This document shows positions 24,973 through 32,500 of a stretch of DNA of 64,000 bases, piece after piece (within the stretch, counting starts at the first letter, position 1; each line of letters opens with the position of its first letter). Source of the stretch: Thiohalophilus sp. (GTDB lineage Bacteria; Pseudomonadota; Gammaproteobacteria; UBA6429; Thiohalophilaceae); the NCBI RefSeq assembly GCF_034522235.1, contig NZ_JAXHLN010000003.1, positions 248,001-312,000 of the forward strand, written 5' to 3'. A program made the translations under genes and the position numbers. A model generated the notes under the pieces. The model was not told where the DNA came from. It ran no database searches and was given only the letters and a program-made list of their open reading frames with translations.

Positions 24973-26484
24973 CTACTGTCGGTAGTCAGATAACACCTCC
25001 GGTTTGGGGTAAAGCGTGCTCATCAGAACGGATTTGCCATCCGGTTGAACAAGTCGGCAATGCGCGCGGGTCAGTGCCCGCTGGTGCGGGACGCCGCACG
25101 AGTGCGCGATCAGCGCCGTGCCGTAATGGATCTTGTCGACGAAATTCTTCACCTTGACCGATTTTTCCTCCGGGTTCAGGCCTTTTTGCAGGCGGGGATC
25201 GTGTGTGGTGACGCCGGTCGGGCAGGTGTTGCGATTGCATTTCATCGCCTGAATACAGCCCAGAGAAAACATAAAGCCGCGGGCGGAGTTGACGAAATCG
25301 GCGCCACTGCATAACGCCCAGGCAACGCCGGAGGGCGTGATCAGTTTGCCAGAGGCGATCACCCGGATTCGATCGCGCAAACCGTAACGGGTCAGGATAT
25401 CCACCACAGTGGGCAGTGACTCCTTGATCGGCAGTCCGACATCGTCCATCAGTGGCATCGGTGCGGCACCGGTGCCGCCGTCGCAGCTGTCCACCGTGAT
25501 AAAATCCGGTGCGGTTTTGATACCCCGGTGTTGTATTTCGCGGCACAGTTGCGTCAGCCATTCGTCTTCACCGAGCACAAGCTTGAAGCCGGTCGGCTTG
25601 CCCGTCGCTTCACGTACGACATCGATAAAATCCAGCAACTCCGCGGTATTTCCGATTTCGAGGTGGCGGTTGGGCGAGATTGAATCCATGCCGGGGGTAA
25701 TGCCGCGGATCCGGGCAATTTCGGGCGTGACTTTCGTCCCCGGCAGGATCCCGCCCTTGCCGGGCTTGGCGCCCTGGCTTAACTTGATTTCGAACATTTT
25801 AATCTGTGACGAAGCGGCAAGCTCGTGCAGGCGTTCAACATCAAACTGGCCTTCGGGATTACGCACGCCATACCTGGCCGTGCCGATCTGGAAGACCAGA
25901 TCGCATCCCCCTTCCAGATGATAGGGTGCCAGCCCGCCCTCGCCGGTGTTCAGCCAGCAGCCGGCCAGTTTGGCCCCGTGTGACAGGGCGCGTACGGCAG
26001 GCTTGGAAAGCGCGCCATAGCTCATGGCGGAAATGTTAATCAATGAAGTCGGTTCATAGGGATGCGGGCAGTAAGGCCCGATGACAACCGGTGGCGGTTC
26101 GCTGGTGTGCTCCATCAATGTCGGAAAAGAGGTATTCACAAACAGTGGCGTGCCGGGGGGCGTCAGGTTTTTCGTGGAGCCGAAGGCCACGGTATTGTCG
26201 TGTCCGGAGGCGGATTTATAAACCCACTCCCGTTCGGCGCGATTGAAAGGCATCTCCTCGCGATCCATGGCAAAGAAATACTGGCGGAAAAATTCGCCCA
26301 GCGAGCTGAACAGATAACGAAACCGGCCTATAACAGGATAATTGTGCCGGATAGCATCTTTCTTCTGGGAAATGTCCCGGATAAAAACAATAATGATGAT
26401 TAATACCACAAGGCCGACAACAAAAACGAACAATGTTGCCAGAAAGATCAGCGCCTGCATGGTGACGTCAGATAGTAGGGTCAT
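24973..26484 (-). CDS. Membrane-anchored FMN-binding glutamate-synthase-domain protein
   Basis: A 503-residue protein with one N-terminal membrane helix (residues ~10-35, IFLATLFVFVVGLVVLIIII) and a GltB-type FMN barrel. Motifs: LINISAMSYGALSKPAVRAL, GEGGLAPYHLEGG, KPGKGGILPGTKV, TVDSCDGGTGAAP, and a Cys cluster CIQAMKCNRNTCP that in GltS holds a 3Fe-4S centre. It lacks the amidotransferase domain, so it is not a complete glutamate synthase; its substrate is unknown. Its start overlaps the stop of the upstream EAL gene by 4 bp. Confidence 0.88.
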   Translation of the reverse strand: MTLLSDVTMQALIFLATLFVFVVGLVVLIIIIVFIRDISQKKDAIRHNYPVIGRFRYLFSSLGEFFRQYFFAMDREEMPFNRAEREWVYKSASGHDNTVAFGSTKNLTPPGTPLFVNTSFPTLMEHTSEPPPVVIGPYCPHPYEPTSLINISAMSYGALSKPAVRALSHGAKLAGCWLNTGEGGLAPYHLEGGCDLVFQIGTARYGVRNPEGQFDVERLHELAASSQIKMFEIKLSQGAKPGKGGILPGTKVTPEIARIRGITPGMDSISPNRHLEIGNTAELLDFIDVVREATGKPTGFKLVLGEDEWLTQLCREIQHRGIKTAPDFITVDSCDGGTGAAPMPLMDDVGLPIKESLPTVVDILTRYGLRDRIRVIASGKLITPSGVAWALCSGADFVNSARGFMFSLGCIQAMKCNRNTCPTGVTTHDPRLQKGLNPEEKSVKVKNFVDKIHYGTALIAHSCGVPHQRALTRAHCRLVQPDGKSVLMSTLYPKPEVLSDYRQ

Positions 26485-28757
26485 GTTATCTCCCTCTTGT
26501 TGCTTGATTCCGGACGGGTTTCGAGAAAAAGTTTTTCATATTCATCAGCTGGAACAGGGCGACCGAAAAGATAGCCCTGCATAATATCGCAGCCGTATTC
26601 GCTGAGCATTTTTTGCTGCTCCGGGGTTTCGACACCTTCGGCGACAATCTCAAGGTCGAGATGATGCCCCAGCTCGATAATGGAACGCACGATGGCCCGA
26701 TCAGACGGACTGTTTTCCAGTTGTTTGACAAAGGATTGATCGACCTTGAGTGTCTGGATTGGAAATTGCTTGAGGTAGGCTAAAGAAGAAAAGCCCGTGC
26801 CGAAGTCATCGATCGCCAGTTTGACTCCAAGGCGGCGTAGCCGGTGCATTATATCGATCGATGAATCGATGGATATGGCAACCCCTTCGGTGATTTCAAG
26901 TTCCAGGTATCTGGCATCCAGACCGGTTTCGCGCAGAACCTGGGCAACGAGATCGGGAAGCTCGTTGGTAAACTGGTGGGCGGAAATATTGACAGCGACG
27001 GGTAATTGGTCATGTGATTGCCATAGCAGGTTACGGGTGCAGGCGGTACGCAAAATCCACTCACCGATCTGAGTGATACTGCCTGTTTCCTCGGCAAGGG
27101 GAATGAATTCGGCCGGCGATATCATCCCGTATTTGGGATGCTGCCAGCGCACCAGGGCTTCCGCACCGACGAGGTTGCCGCCGGGCAGATCGATTTTGGG
27201 CTGATAGTAGATCAGCAGCTCATTTCCGGCTATTGCCTGACGCAGATCATGAGACAACTCAAGTCGTAACAGGGCGTCGGCGTTCATCTCGGATTGATAG
27301 ACACAAACCCCGTTGCCACCTTTATTGCTGATGCTGCGCATGGCACTTTCGGCGTTTTTGAGCAGTTGAAATATATCCATGCCATGCTCGGGAAAGTACG
27401 CCAGCCCGACACTCATGGTAAGTGACAGAATATGATTGTCAACAAGAACGGGATCCCGGGCGATACGTCGTAAATGTTCAGAGAGTTCACCGGAAAACAA
27501 TTCGTCCGCATTGTCCGCCAGAATGACGAAATGATCGCCTTCCAGTCGGTAAATTTTAATCGGATTGTCGTACTCCGTTTCAGAGAAACAGTGTTGCAGG
27601 CGGTTCGCCACAGAGGTGATCAGCTCATCGCCCGCAAGATGGCCCAGGCTTTGAGATACCATGCTGAAACGATCAATATTGGCTATGGCGACTGCAATAA
27701 GGTTGTCAGGCCTGTTTTTCGAAATCATTGCCGCGACATCTTTTTCCAGCTGCCGTCGATTGGCCAGATCAGTCAATGAATCATGATAGGCCAGATATTC
27801 ATTGCGATTTTCGGCGCTGCGGCGCGCGGTAATATCCTGCAAATAGACATGGCAGGTGTCGAAATCCTCCAGGTATTGCAGGGTGCAGAAAAAAATATAG
27901 GTTGAGACTGTGTATTCAAAACGCATTAGAGGCGCATGTCTGGTGTGCATTGCATTGATATTTTTTTGAAGGTTTGGTGGCAGCAACCTCTCTATCTCCC
28001 CGCTGTTCGGGAAAATAACGCTGTGCATGTTATAGGCGGCCGGGTTGGCAAACAGAACCTTGCCGTGCGTATCAATCTGAAAGACCGGGTTGGGATTGCG
28101 TTCCGGAAACAAAGCCAGCAAACGCCGGGCCCGGGCGTCGGACAACTGTTGATAGGCGTAATGGACGAAAAACAAAGCCAGAACAAATATCACCGCGCTC
28201 ACGGCGACCACCAGGTAAAACATCTCCAGCGAGGCCGCGGAGACGTAGTTACCGCGTTCGGCAACCTGGCGTTCAACCGAGCGGACAAAACGTTCCAGCC
28301 GGTTGTTGAGCGAGCGGGAGACGACGGCGACCTCGCCGAGTATCCGGCGCGCCTCGTCCCAGTCTGTTGAATCGGCAGTCAATACCTGGTCGAGCTTTTT
28401 TGCCAGCTTCTGTAGCACCGAATGTTCGTTCTGTAATTCGGCGAGCTCGGGATTGTCCGCAAAGGTCCTGGCCAGCCACTCCATACCGTCATTAACCCGT
28501 CTGCTATTGCGGCTGTACGAGGTCAGATAACTGTCACGGTCGGTGTCGGTGTAATAGCGGTAGAGAATCGGTTCACGGGCGGTGACCGCCTGTTTGAGAT
28601 CGGCAATCCGGTGCAGGTGCGCGATATCGTCGTTGCTCAGGCGCAATATCTCGTCGCGGACGTTCTGACCCTGCTGGTAAATATAGATCGAAAGTACCGA
28701 GCCGAGACCGAGCACGGCAAGATAGACCAAAAACCACCAGCGGCGTCCAAAGTTCAT
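26481..28757 (-). CDS. Membrane PAS-GGDEF-EAL protein, probable cyclic-di-GMP phosphodiesterase
   Basis: A 758-residue signalling protein. Two membrane helices (~8-26 and ~178-198) flank a periplasmic helical sensor. A PAS-like segment follows (NPNPVFQIDTHGKVLFANPA, ~220), then a GGDEF domain whose signature is degenerate (RLEGDHFVI), so it is probably not a cyclase. The C-terminal EAL domain is complete: GAEALVRWQHP, LELEITEG, IDDFGTGFSSLAYLKQF, LKVDQSFV, and AEGVETPEQ. A divergent ECF-type promoter motif and a hairpin lie in its 5' region (28906-28992). The stop overlaps the start of the GltB-like gene. Confidence 0.92.
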   Translation of the reverse strand: MNFGRRWWFLVYLAVLGLGSVLSIYIYQQGQNVRDEILRLSNDDIAHLHRIADLKQAVTAREPILYRYYTDTDRDSYLTSYSRNSRRVNDGMEWLARTFADNPELAELQNEHSVLQKLAKKLDQVLTADSTDWDEARRILGEVAVVSRSLNNRLERFVRSVERQVAERGNYVSAASLEMFYLVVAVSAVIFVLALFFVHYAYQQLSDARARRLLALFPERNPNPVFQIDTHGKVLFANPAAYNMHSVIFPNSGEIERLLPPNLQKNINAMHTRHAPLMRFEYTVSTYIFFCTLQYLEDFDTCHVYLQDITARRSAENRNEYLAYHDSLTDLANRRQLEKDVAAMISKNRPDNLIAVAIANIDRFSMVSQSLGHLAGDELITSVANRLQHCFSETEYDNPIKIYRLEGDHFVILADNADELFSGELSEHLRRIARDPVLVDNHILSLTMSVGLAYFPEHGMDIFQLLKNAESAMRSISNKGGNGVCVYQSEMNADALLRLELSHDLRQAIAGNELLIYYQPKIDLPGGNLVGAEALVRWQHPKYGMISPAEFIPLAEETGSITQIGEWILRTACTRNLLWQSHDQLPVAVNISAHQFTNELPDLVAQVLRETGLDARYLELEITEGVAISIDSSIDIMHRLRRLGVKLAIDDFGTGFSSLAYLKQFPIQTLKVDQSFVKQLENSPSDRAIVRSIIELGHHLDLEIVAEGVETPEQQKMLSEYGCDIMQGYLFGRPVPADEYEKLFLETRPESSNKREIT

Positions 28758-28905
28758 GGTATCTCTTTTCAGGTTAGTTATAAGACAGACATGTCATGAT
28801 AAGCTATGAGAGGCCCTGCCGGGCGATATCCGACTAACTCTCTGGCTAATCCTGCAGGTCATGCTGGCGTTAGCCTGCGTGATACCCCTGCTGATACGCA
28901 GAGTG

Positions 28906-28930
28906 TCAGGTAGCGCTGCGCGCAACCTGA
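28906..28930 (-). other. Stable hairpin in the EAL gene leader
   Basis: TCAGGT pairs with ACCTGA, then an A/A mismatch, then GCGC pairs with GCGC around a 3-nt TGC loop. It lies between the minus-strand ECF-type motif at 28964 and the EAL start codon, so it would be in the 5' untranslated RNA. There is no T tract on either side. The rest of the 342-bp gap (28758-29099) holds the two promoter motifs and no gene. Confidence 0.5.
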
Positions 28931-28963
28931 CCTACTTTCTGCGCACCTTTCAGGGACAGTTAT

Positions 28964-28992
28964 TTAGACGTCCGGGAGGGTCACACCTTACA
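28964..28992 (-). promoter_or_regulatory. ECF-type promoter motif towards the EAL gene
   Basis: Read on the minus strand: TGTAAGGT, 13 bp, ACGTCTAA. This matches the three other copies in spacing and in the -35-like half; the -10-like half is CGTCTAA instead of CGACCAA. It is divergent from the copy at 29022 and lies about 207 bp upstream of the EAL start codon. Confidence 0.65.
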
Positions 28993-29021
28993 GCCCGTCG
29001 CGAAATGCGATGTCTGACGTT

Positions 29022-29050
29022 TGTAAGGATTCTGGCCGTTAGACGACCAA
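29022..29050 (+). promoter_or_regulatory. ECF-type promoter motif of the sigma-factor operon
   Basis: TGTAAGGA, 13 bp, ACGACCAA, ending 49 bp before the ATG of the first gene. The same two octamers with the same 13-bp spacer occur on the minus strand at 32432-32460. Autoregulation by the ECF factor at 30029 is the natural reading, by inference. Confidence 0.75.
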
Positions 29051-29099
29051 CCTGCAAGAAGCCGGGGTTGGCCCGGCAAAATATGACAAGGAGAGAAAA

Positions 29100-29534
29100 A
29101 TGAAGAATGTGACTAATGGTCTGATGGCCGGCCTGGCTGCCACTGTCGTACTTTCGGTACTCATGGTGCTAAAAGGCATGATGGGGCTGATGCCCGATTT
29201 GAACGTGATCGCTATGCTGTCTGCCCAGATGAGTTCAGGGCCGGCCATGGGCTGGCTCGCCCATTTTATGATCGGTGTTATCGGTTACGGCCTGGCCTAT
29301 AGCCTGGTATTCGGCAATCTGCCACTGGGTGGCCATGGGCTGCGCGGGATTATTCTGGGTGTCGCGGGCTGGCTGGTGATGATGGTGGCAGTGATGCCAA
29401 TGATGGGGGCCGGTTTGTTTGGCGTAGCGATGCCCAGCGGTATGATGGTCCCGGTCGCCACTCTGGTATTGCATGTCATTTTTGGGCTGGTCCTCGGCCT
29501 GGTCTATAACAAACTCAGCCACGCCGGATACTGA
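29100..29534 (+). CDS. DUF6789-like integral membrane protein
   Basis: A 144-residue, very hydrophobic, Gly/Met-rich protein with four predicted membrane helices (~5-25, 48-68, 78-98, 112-135). It starts MKNVTNGLMAGLAATVVLSV after a strong AAGGAGAG site and is full of Met (GMMGLMP, VMPMMGAG, PSGMMVP). It resembles DUF6789 proteins; function is unknown. It is the first gene of the ECF sigma operon and directly follows the ECF-type promoter motif. Confidence 0.7.
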   Translation: MKNVTNGLMAGLAATVVLSVLMVLKGMMGLMPDLNVIAMLSAQMSSGPAMGWLAHFMIGVIGYGLAYSLVFGNLPLGGHGLRGIILGVAGWLVMMVAVMPMMGAGLFGVAMPSGMMVPVATLVLHVIFGLVLGLVYNKLSHAGY

Positions 29535-29546
29535 GCCGGTTTCTCC

Positions 29547-29948
29547 ATGAATCTGTTCATTTTCGGGCTGATTCTCGCGGTCGTCGGTTTTCTGCTCTGG
29601 TGGCAATGGTCCATGCTGCGCCAGGCCCGGCGCTACGTGGGCCGGCCGGCGCCGGATACCACCGCAGTCGACGGGGCGAACAGGGCGGCGCGACGAATCT
29701 ATTTCTTCCATGCGGTCCATTGCGGCCCCTGCCGGGCCGTGGCCCCGCTCGTGGATCGGCTGTGCCGGGAATACCCTAATCTGGTCAAGGTGGATGTGGC
29801 CAGCCACCCGGCGCTGGCACGCCGGTTTGGCGTGGCCGCCACACCCTCTTTTATCATTGTCGCAAACGACCGGATCGATGAGGTCAGACTCGGCGGCGTC
29901 ACGGAGGCGTGGCTGCGCAACCGTCTGAATATTGAGGAGGCGCCTTGA
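29547..29948 (+). CDS. Membrane-anchored thioredoxin-domain protein
   Basis: A 133-residue protein with one N-terminal membrane helix (MNLFIFGLILAVVGFLLWW) and a thioredoxin domain whose active site reads HAVHCGPCRAVAP (Cys ~60 and 63). The cis-Pro is in GVAATPSFIIV. Given the positive residues after the helix, the domain probably faces the cytoplasm. It is second in the sigma operon, 12 bp after the membrane protein, and overlaps the open frame of the sigma gene. A thiol-redox role in sensing or repair is possible. Confidence 0.85.
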   Translation: MNLFIFGLILAVVGFLLWWQWSMLRQARRYVGRPAPDTTAVDGANRAARRIYFFHAVHCGPCRAVAPLVDRLCREYPNLVKVDVASHPALARRFGVAATPSFIIVANDRIDEVRLGGVTEAWLRNRLNIEEAP

Positions 29949-30028
29949 CAGCGCATACTGTCAGGATACCGCCTGGCCAATGGCTCGGTTACAATGGGGC
30001 AAATTTTTTACCCGGGGCTATTTCCGCC

Positions 30029-30634
30029 ATGCGCCAGCCATCACAGGGTGCCGACAATCCGCGGGCCAGCGGGCCTTTCTCCGAGGCGAATATCGCCGCA
30101 CTGCGCCATGATATGCTGCGCTTTGCCCGCTTTCAGCTGCGTGATGAGGCCGCCGCGGAAGATGCGGTGCAGGAGGCGCTGGCTGCAGCCTACCTCGCCC
30201 GCGACGGTTTTGCCGGCCGCTCCCAGCTCAAGACCTGGGTCTTCTCGATCCTGCGCAACAAGATCATCGATATGCTGCGCTATCGCTCCCGTCATCCGAC
30301 ACAGAGTTTGACCGCCGAGGACGGCAGCGATGTGGAGATCGAACAGCTCTTTAATGAGAAAGGCGAGTGGCGCAAGGAAAAGCGGCCGGCAAACTGGGGC
30401 GATCCCGAAAACGAGCTCGATAATGAGCAGTTCTGGCACATCTTCGAGCTGTGCCTGGCAGAACTGACCGAACAGTCGACACGGGTGTTTACCCTGCGCG
30501 AATTTCTCGGCTTTGAAACGGCGGAGATCTGCGCTCAGCTTGAGATCAGCGAAAGCAATTGCTGGGTGATACTGCACCGGGCACGTTCACGGCTGCGGCT
30601 GTGCCTCGAAAAAGAATGGTTTGCACAGGGGTAA
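30029..30634 (+). CDS. ECF RNA polymerase sigma factor
   Basis: A 201-residue sigma factor from the ATG at 30029 (MRQPSQGADNPRASG); the frame is open to a TTG at 29945 overlapping the thioredoxin gene, so translational coupling from there is an alternative. Region 2: ALRHDMLRFARFQLRDEAAA, DAVQEALAAAYLARD, and LKTWVFSILRNKIIDMLR. Region 4: LAELTEQSTRVFTLREFLGF and ETAEICAQLEISESNCWVIL. An acidic linker of ~40 residues separates them. It is followed at 6 bp by a tiny zinc-finger anti-sigma gene. It is the probable reader of the TGTAAGG-N13-CGACCAA motif. Confidence 0.9.
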   Translation: MRQPSQGADNPRASGPFSEANIAALRHDMLRFARFQLRDEAAAEDAVQEALAAAYLARDGFAGRSQLKTWVFSILRNKIIDMLRYRSRHPTQSLTAEDGSDVEIEQLFNEKGEWRKEKRPANWGDPENELDNEQFWHIFELCLAELTEQSTRVFTLREFLGFETAEICAQLEISESNCWVILHRARSRLRLCLEKEWFAQG

Positions 30635-30640
30635 TGCACG

Positions 30641-30817
30641 ATGCTCAATTGTAAAGATACCACCAAACTTTTGTCGCAACAGCAGGATGAGTCCCTGTCG
30701 TTTCGCAAACGGGTGGCCCTGCGGTTTCATCTGATGATGTGTTCGGGTTGCCGTAACTACAACAAGCAGATCGATTTTATCCATAAAGCCTGTCAGCGTT
30801 TCAGCGGTAAAAATTAG
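30641..30817 (+). CDS. Small zinc-finger anti-sigma factor (zf-HC2 type)
   Basis: A 58-residue protein, MLNCKDTTKLLSQQQDESLS followed by FRKRVALRFHLMMCSGCRNY. The H-x3-C-x2-C motif is the zinc site of ZAS-type anti-sigma factors, and Cys4 could complete it. It has no membrane helix, so it is a soluble sensor. It sits 6 bp after the ECF gene. By family precedent, oxidation or metal exchange at the site would release the sigma factor. Clear family pattern despite the short length. Confidence 0.85.
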   Translation: MLNCKDTTKLLSQQQDESLSFRKRVALRFHLMMCSGCRNYNKQIDFIHKACQRFSGKN

Positions 30818-30826
30818 ACACGTCGA

Positions 30827-30990
30827 CCTGTCAGGGCTGGTTCTCCCTGATTAAACCCTGACAAACCGCCGACGTTGGCGGTGAGACACAACCAGGCTGT
30901 GCCGTAGAGGAAAAAAGCTGAGCTCTCGCACAGACGCCACGGCGCAAAGCAATCTGATATTGCTCATTCTCCGCGTCTCTGCGAGAGTTT
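30827..30990. repeat. Hairpins and a CTCTCGCA-type inverted repeat
   Basis: TGTCAGGG and CCCTGACA form an 8-bp stem just after the anti-sigma gene, followed by ACCGCC/GGCGGT. From ~30922 the element CTCTCGCACAGACGCC...GGCGCAAAG has its partner CCGCGTCTCTGCGAGAG at ~30971-30987, the same plan as the other periodic inverted repeats. No gene is visible in 30818-31117. Confidence 0.55.
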
Positions 30991-31070
30991 TGTGCACCTT
31001 TTAGGAATGGTTATTCAGCTTTTTACCACGTATTACATTCATGTCACCGAGGACATCCAGACATAAAAAA

Positions 31071-31097
31071 GCCGGTCCAGGGTGGACCGGCAACGAT
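31071..31097 (-). terminator. Rho-independent terminator after doxX
   Basis: A perfect 9-bp stem GCCGGTCCA/TGGACCGGC with a 3-nt loop, followed on the minus strand by six T. It ends the hvfA-like/doxX transcript. Confidence 0.88.
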
Positions 31098-31117
31098 TCA
31101 CGAGGAGGCTGCGTGAA

Positions 31118-31711
31118 TCAAGTGACCAGCTTTCGGCCAATCCAGTAATCCAGGCTGACATAACGTCCCGCGCCGTGGAAGAACAACACCAGTAGCATGA
31201 TGAAATAAGTCGCGGCAAACTCAATGCCGTTTTTCAAAATTGTGATACTGCCATATTCGGTCAACCAGCTGTAATTGCCGTGTTCTTTGAGGATTTCACG
31301 CGCCATGTCGCGGCGTTCAACGGCACCTTCAATCATATCCATGCGCCATTCCCAGGGTACGGTCAGGGTGGTTTCGGGCAGGGCATGCCAGCCGTTTTCC
31401 CAGTGCGCGGTGGTGGCGGCCATGATCATGGTGACCATCAGGGGGATAGCAAACCAGCGTGTGGCCAGCCCGATCAGGATGGCGATTCCACCAAAGAATT
31501 CCGCGGCGCCGGCCAGCAGGGCCATCAGCATGGGAGCCGGCATACCCAGCATCTCACCGAAATAATAGGCCGTATTATCCAGGGAGCTTAGCTTGCCATA
31601 GCCGGCGAGAATAAAGATCGGTGCGAGAAACAGCCGCAGTAAAAGCGGCGCGATAAAATCAAGTTGTCTGCTTTTATCCAGCAGACCTTGCAGTTTGCAT
31701 AGAAAATTCAT
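31118..31711 (-). CDS. DoxX-family membrane protein
   Basis: A 197-residue DoxX-family protein with four membrane helices (APLLLRLFLAPIFILAGYGKL at ~22-42; MLMALLAGAAEFFGGIAILIG; WFAIPLMVTMIMAATTAHW; YFIMLLVLFFHGAGRYVSL). An insert between helices 3 and 4 (GWHALPETTLTVPWEWRMDM) is acidic. DoxX proteins often accompany MNIO/HvfA-type copper RiPP operons. A -35-like TTGACT (31768-31773, minus strand) could start its own transcript. It lies 198 bp downstream of the EGKCG-repeat gene on the same strand. Confidence 0.88.
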   Translation of the reverse strand: MNFLCKLQGLLDKSRQLDFIAPLLLRLFLAPIFILAGYGKLSSLDNTAYYFGEMLGMPAPMLMALLAGAAEFFGGIAILIGLATRWFAIPLMVTMIMAATTAHWENGWHALPETTLTVPWEWRMDMIEGAVERRDMAREILKEHGNYSWLTEYGSITILKNGIEFAATYFIMLLVLFFHGAGRYVSLDYWIGRKLVT

Positions 31712-31810
31712 TGTATCCTCCAGACAGTTTCCCTTGTTGTGATTTATGTATCCATATTTATAGGGTAGTCAAAAAACCGCATTACAGCGTTGAATGTACT
31801 TGAAGGTAGA

Positions 31811-31858
31811 CCGGGCTGACCGCGTCGAACAGCAGAACTGTTCGTCCGCGGCGCCCGG
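31811..31858 (-). other. Long imperfect hairpin between the EGKCG-repeat gene and doxX
   Basis: CGAACAG pairs with CTGTTCG around a 5-nt loop; CCGCG pairs with CGCGG outside it, and CCGGGC with GCCCGG at the base, with 1-3-nt bulges. It begins about 50 nt past the stop of the repeat-protein gene. There is no T tract, so an RNA-stability or processing structure is more likely than a terminator. Confidence 0.6.
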
Positions 31859-31909
31859 TAATGGCACATTGCAGGCTGAACTTGCCGGCATGCGTTTCAG
31901 GCTGCGCGC

Positions 31910-32242
31910 TTAACGACTACCGCCGCACTTGCCTTCACCGCATTTTCCTTCGGCATCTTTATCCTTCTTGTCTGATTTGGCGCCGCACTTGCCTTCACCA
32001 CACTTTCCTTCCTTGGTTTTGGAGTCGGCGCGCTTGCCCTCGCCGCATTTCCCTTCACCGCATTTGCCTTCGGCGCCTTTTTGGGCGACCAGCATGTAAC
32101 CGCCGCCCAGTTCGCTCATGGCAAAGGGATTATCGCCTGCCGGGCTGGCAGCGGAGGCGACATTGCTGGCCGCGAGTGTGGTAACAAATGTGGCGCCAAC
32201 GGCCCATGAAATGGATTTGAGTGTTTTTTTTGACTGTGACAT
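31910..32242 (-). CDS. EGKCG-repeat protein, HvfA-type RiPP metallophore precursor-like
   Basis: A 110-residue exported low-complexity protein. Residues 1-32 are a signal peptide (MSQSKKTLKSISWAVGATF to ASAA), then a conserved-looking leader (NPFAMSELGGGYMLVA, ~39-54), then three paired EGKCGEGKCG blocks (six EGKCG units) spaced by Lys/Asp-rich linkers. This is the pattern of HvfA proteins, whose EGKCG cysteines are converted to oxazolone/thioamide copper ligands by a DUF692 (MNIO) enzyme with a DUF2063 partner. Neither maturation gene adjoins; only a DoxX gene does. GGAGA precedes the ATG. The leader RNA carries a crossed-stem structure and an ECF-type motif lies upstream. Confidence 0.78.
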   Translation of the reverse strand: MSQSKKTLKSISWAVGATFVTTLAASNVASAASPAGDNPFAMSELGGGYMLVAQKGAEGKCGEGKCGEGKRADSKTKEGKCGEGKCGAKSDKKDKDAEGKCGEGKCGGSR

Positions 32243-32269
32243 GTGAATTCTCCATCAGCTTTTAAAATA

Positions 32270-32322
32270 CCATCCCGTTGGTGTCCTTGCGCATGGGCGG
32301 GATGGCTGGCCTGTGCGCAAGG
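32270..32322 (-). ncRNA. Putative pseudoknot in the leader of the EGKCG-repeat gene
   Basis: In transcript order (minus strand): CCTTGCGC, 9 nt, CCATCCCG, 5 nt, GCGCAAGG, 7 nt, CGGGATGG. The first and third segments pair perfectly (8 bp), and so do the second and fourth (8 bp). The order 1-2-1'-2' is that of an H-type pseudoknot or of two mutually exclusive hairpins. It ends 27 nt before the start codon, downstream of the ECF-type motif at 32432. Confidence 0.65.
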
Positions 32323-32431
32323 TATTGATTAAGCGGTACCGGTACGATTGAGGTGTACTACCGCGGTCCCGCCCCGAAGAAATCCAGAACGAGTGCCAGG
32401 AGGCGGCCGTTTGGGCTTTCTTCGTTTTTCA

Positions 32432-32460
32432 TTGGTCGTTGCAGCGAAGCATTCCTTACA
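32432..32460 (-). promoter_or_regulatory. ECF-type promoter motif upstream of the EGKCG-repeat gene
   Basis: On the minus strand: TGTAAGGA, 13 bp, ACGACCAA, identical in both octamers and spacer to the motif of the sigma operon at 29022. It lies about 190 bp upstream of the start codon, giving a leader RNA of roughly 180 nt that includes the crossed stems. Confidence 0.75.
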
Positions 32461-32500
32461 GTTCTGTCCCGCAATATTCAGAAATTGTCTGTTAAAGAGA

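Noticed and set aside
24973-26484. Complete glutamate synthase large subunit
   Set aside because: No N-terminal amidotransferase domain and only ~500 residues with a membrane anchor; only the FMN domain is present.
31755-31785. A fifth ECF-type motif before doxX
   Set aside because: TGTAATGC is present, but the second half at 13 bp reads CCCTATAA, without the CGACC/CGTC core; a sigma-70-like TTGACT is the better reading.
31861-32184. Plus-strand open frame rich in Cys, Arg and His across the EGKCG gene
   Set aside because: It is the antisense of the EGKCG repeats; the periodic codons keep the opposite frame open. It has no ribosome site or family match.
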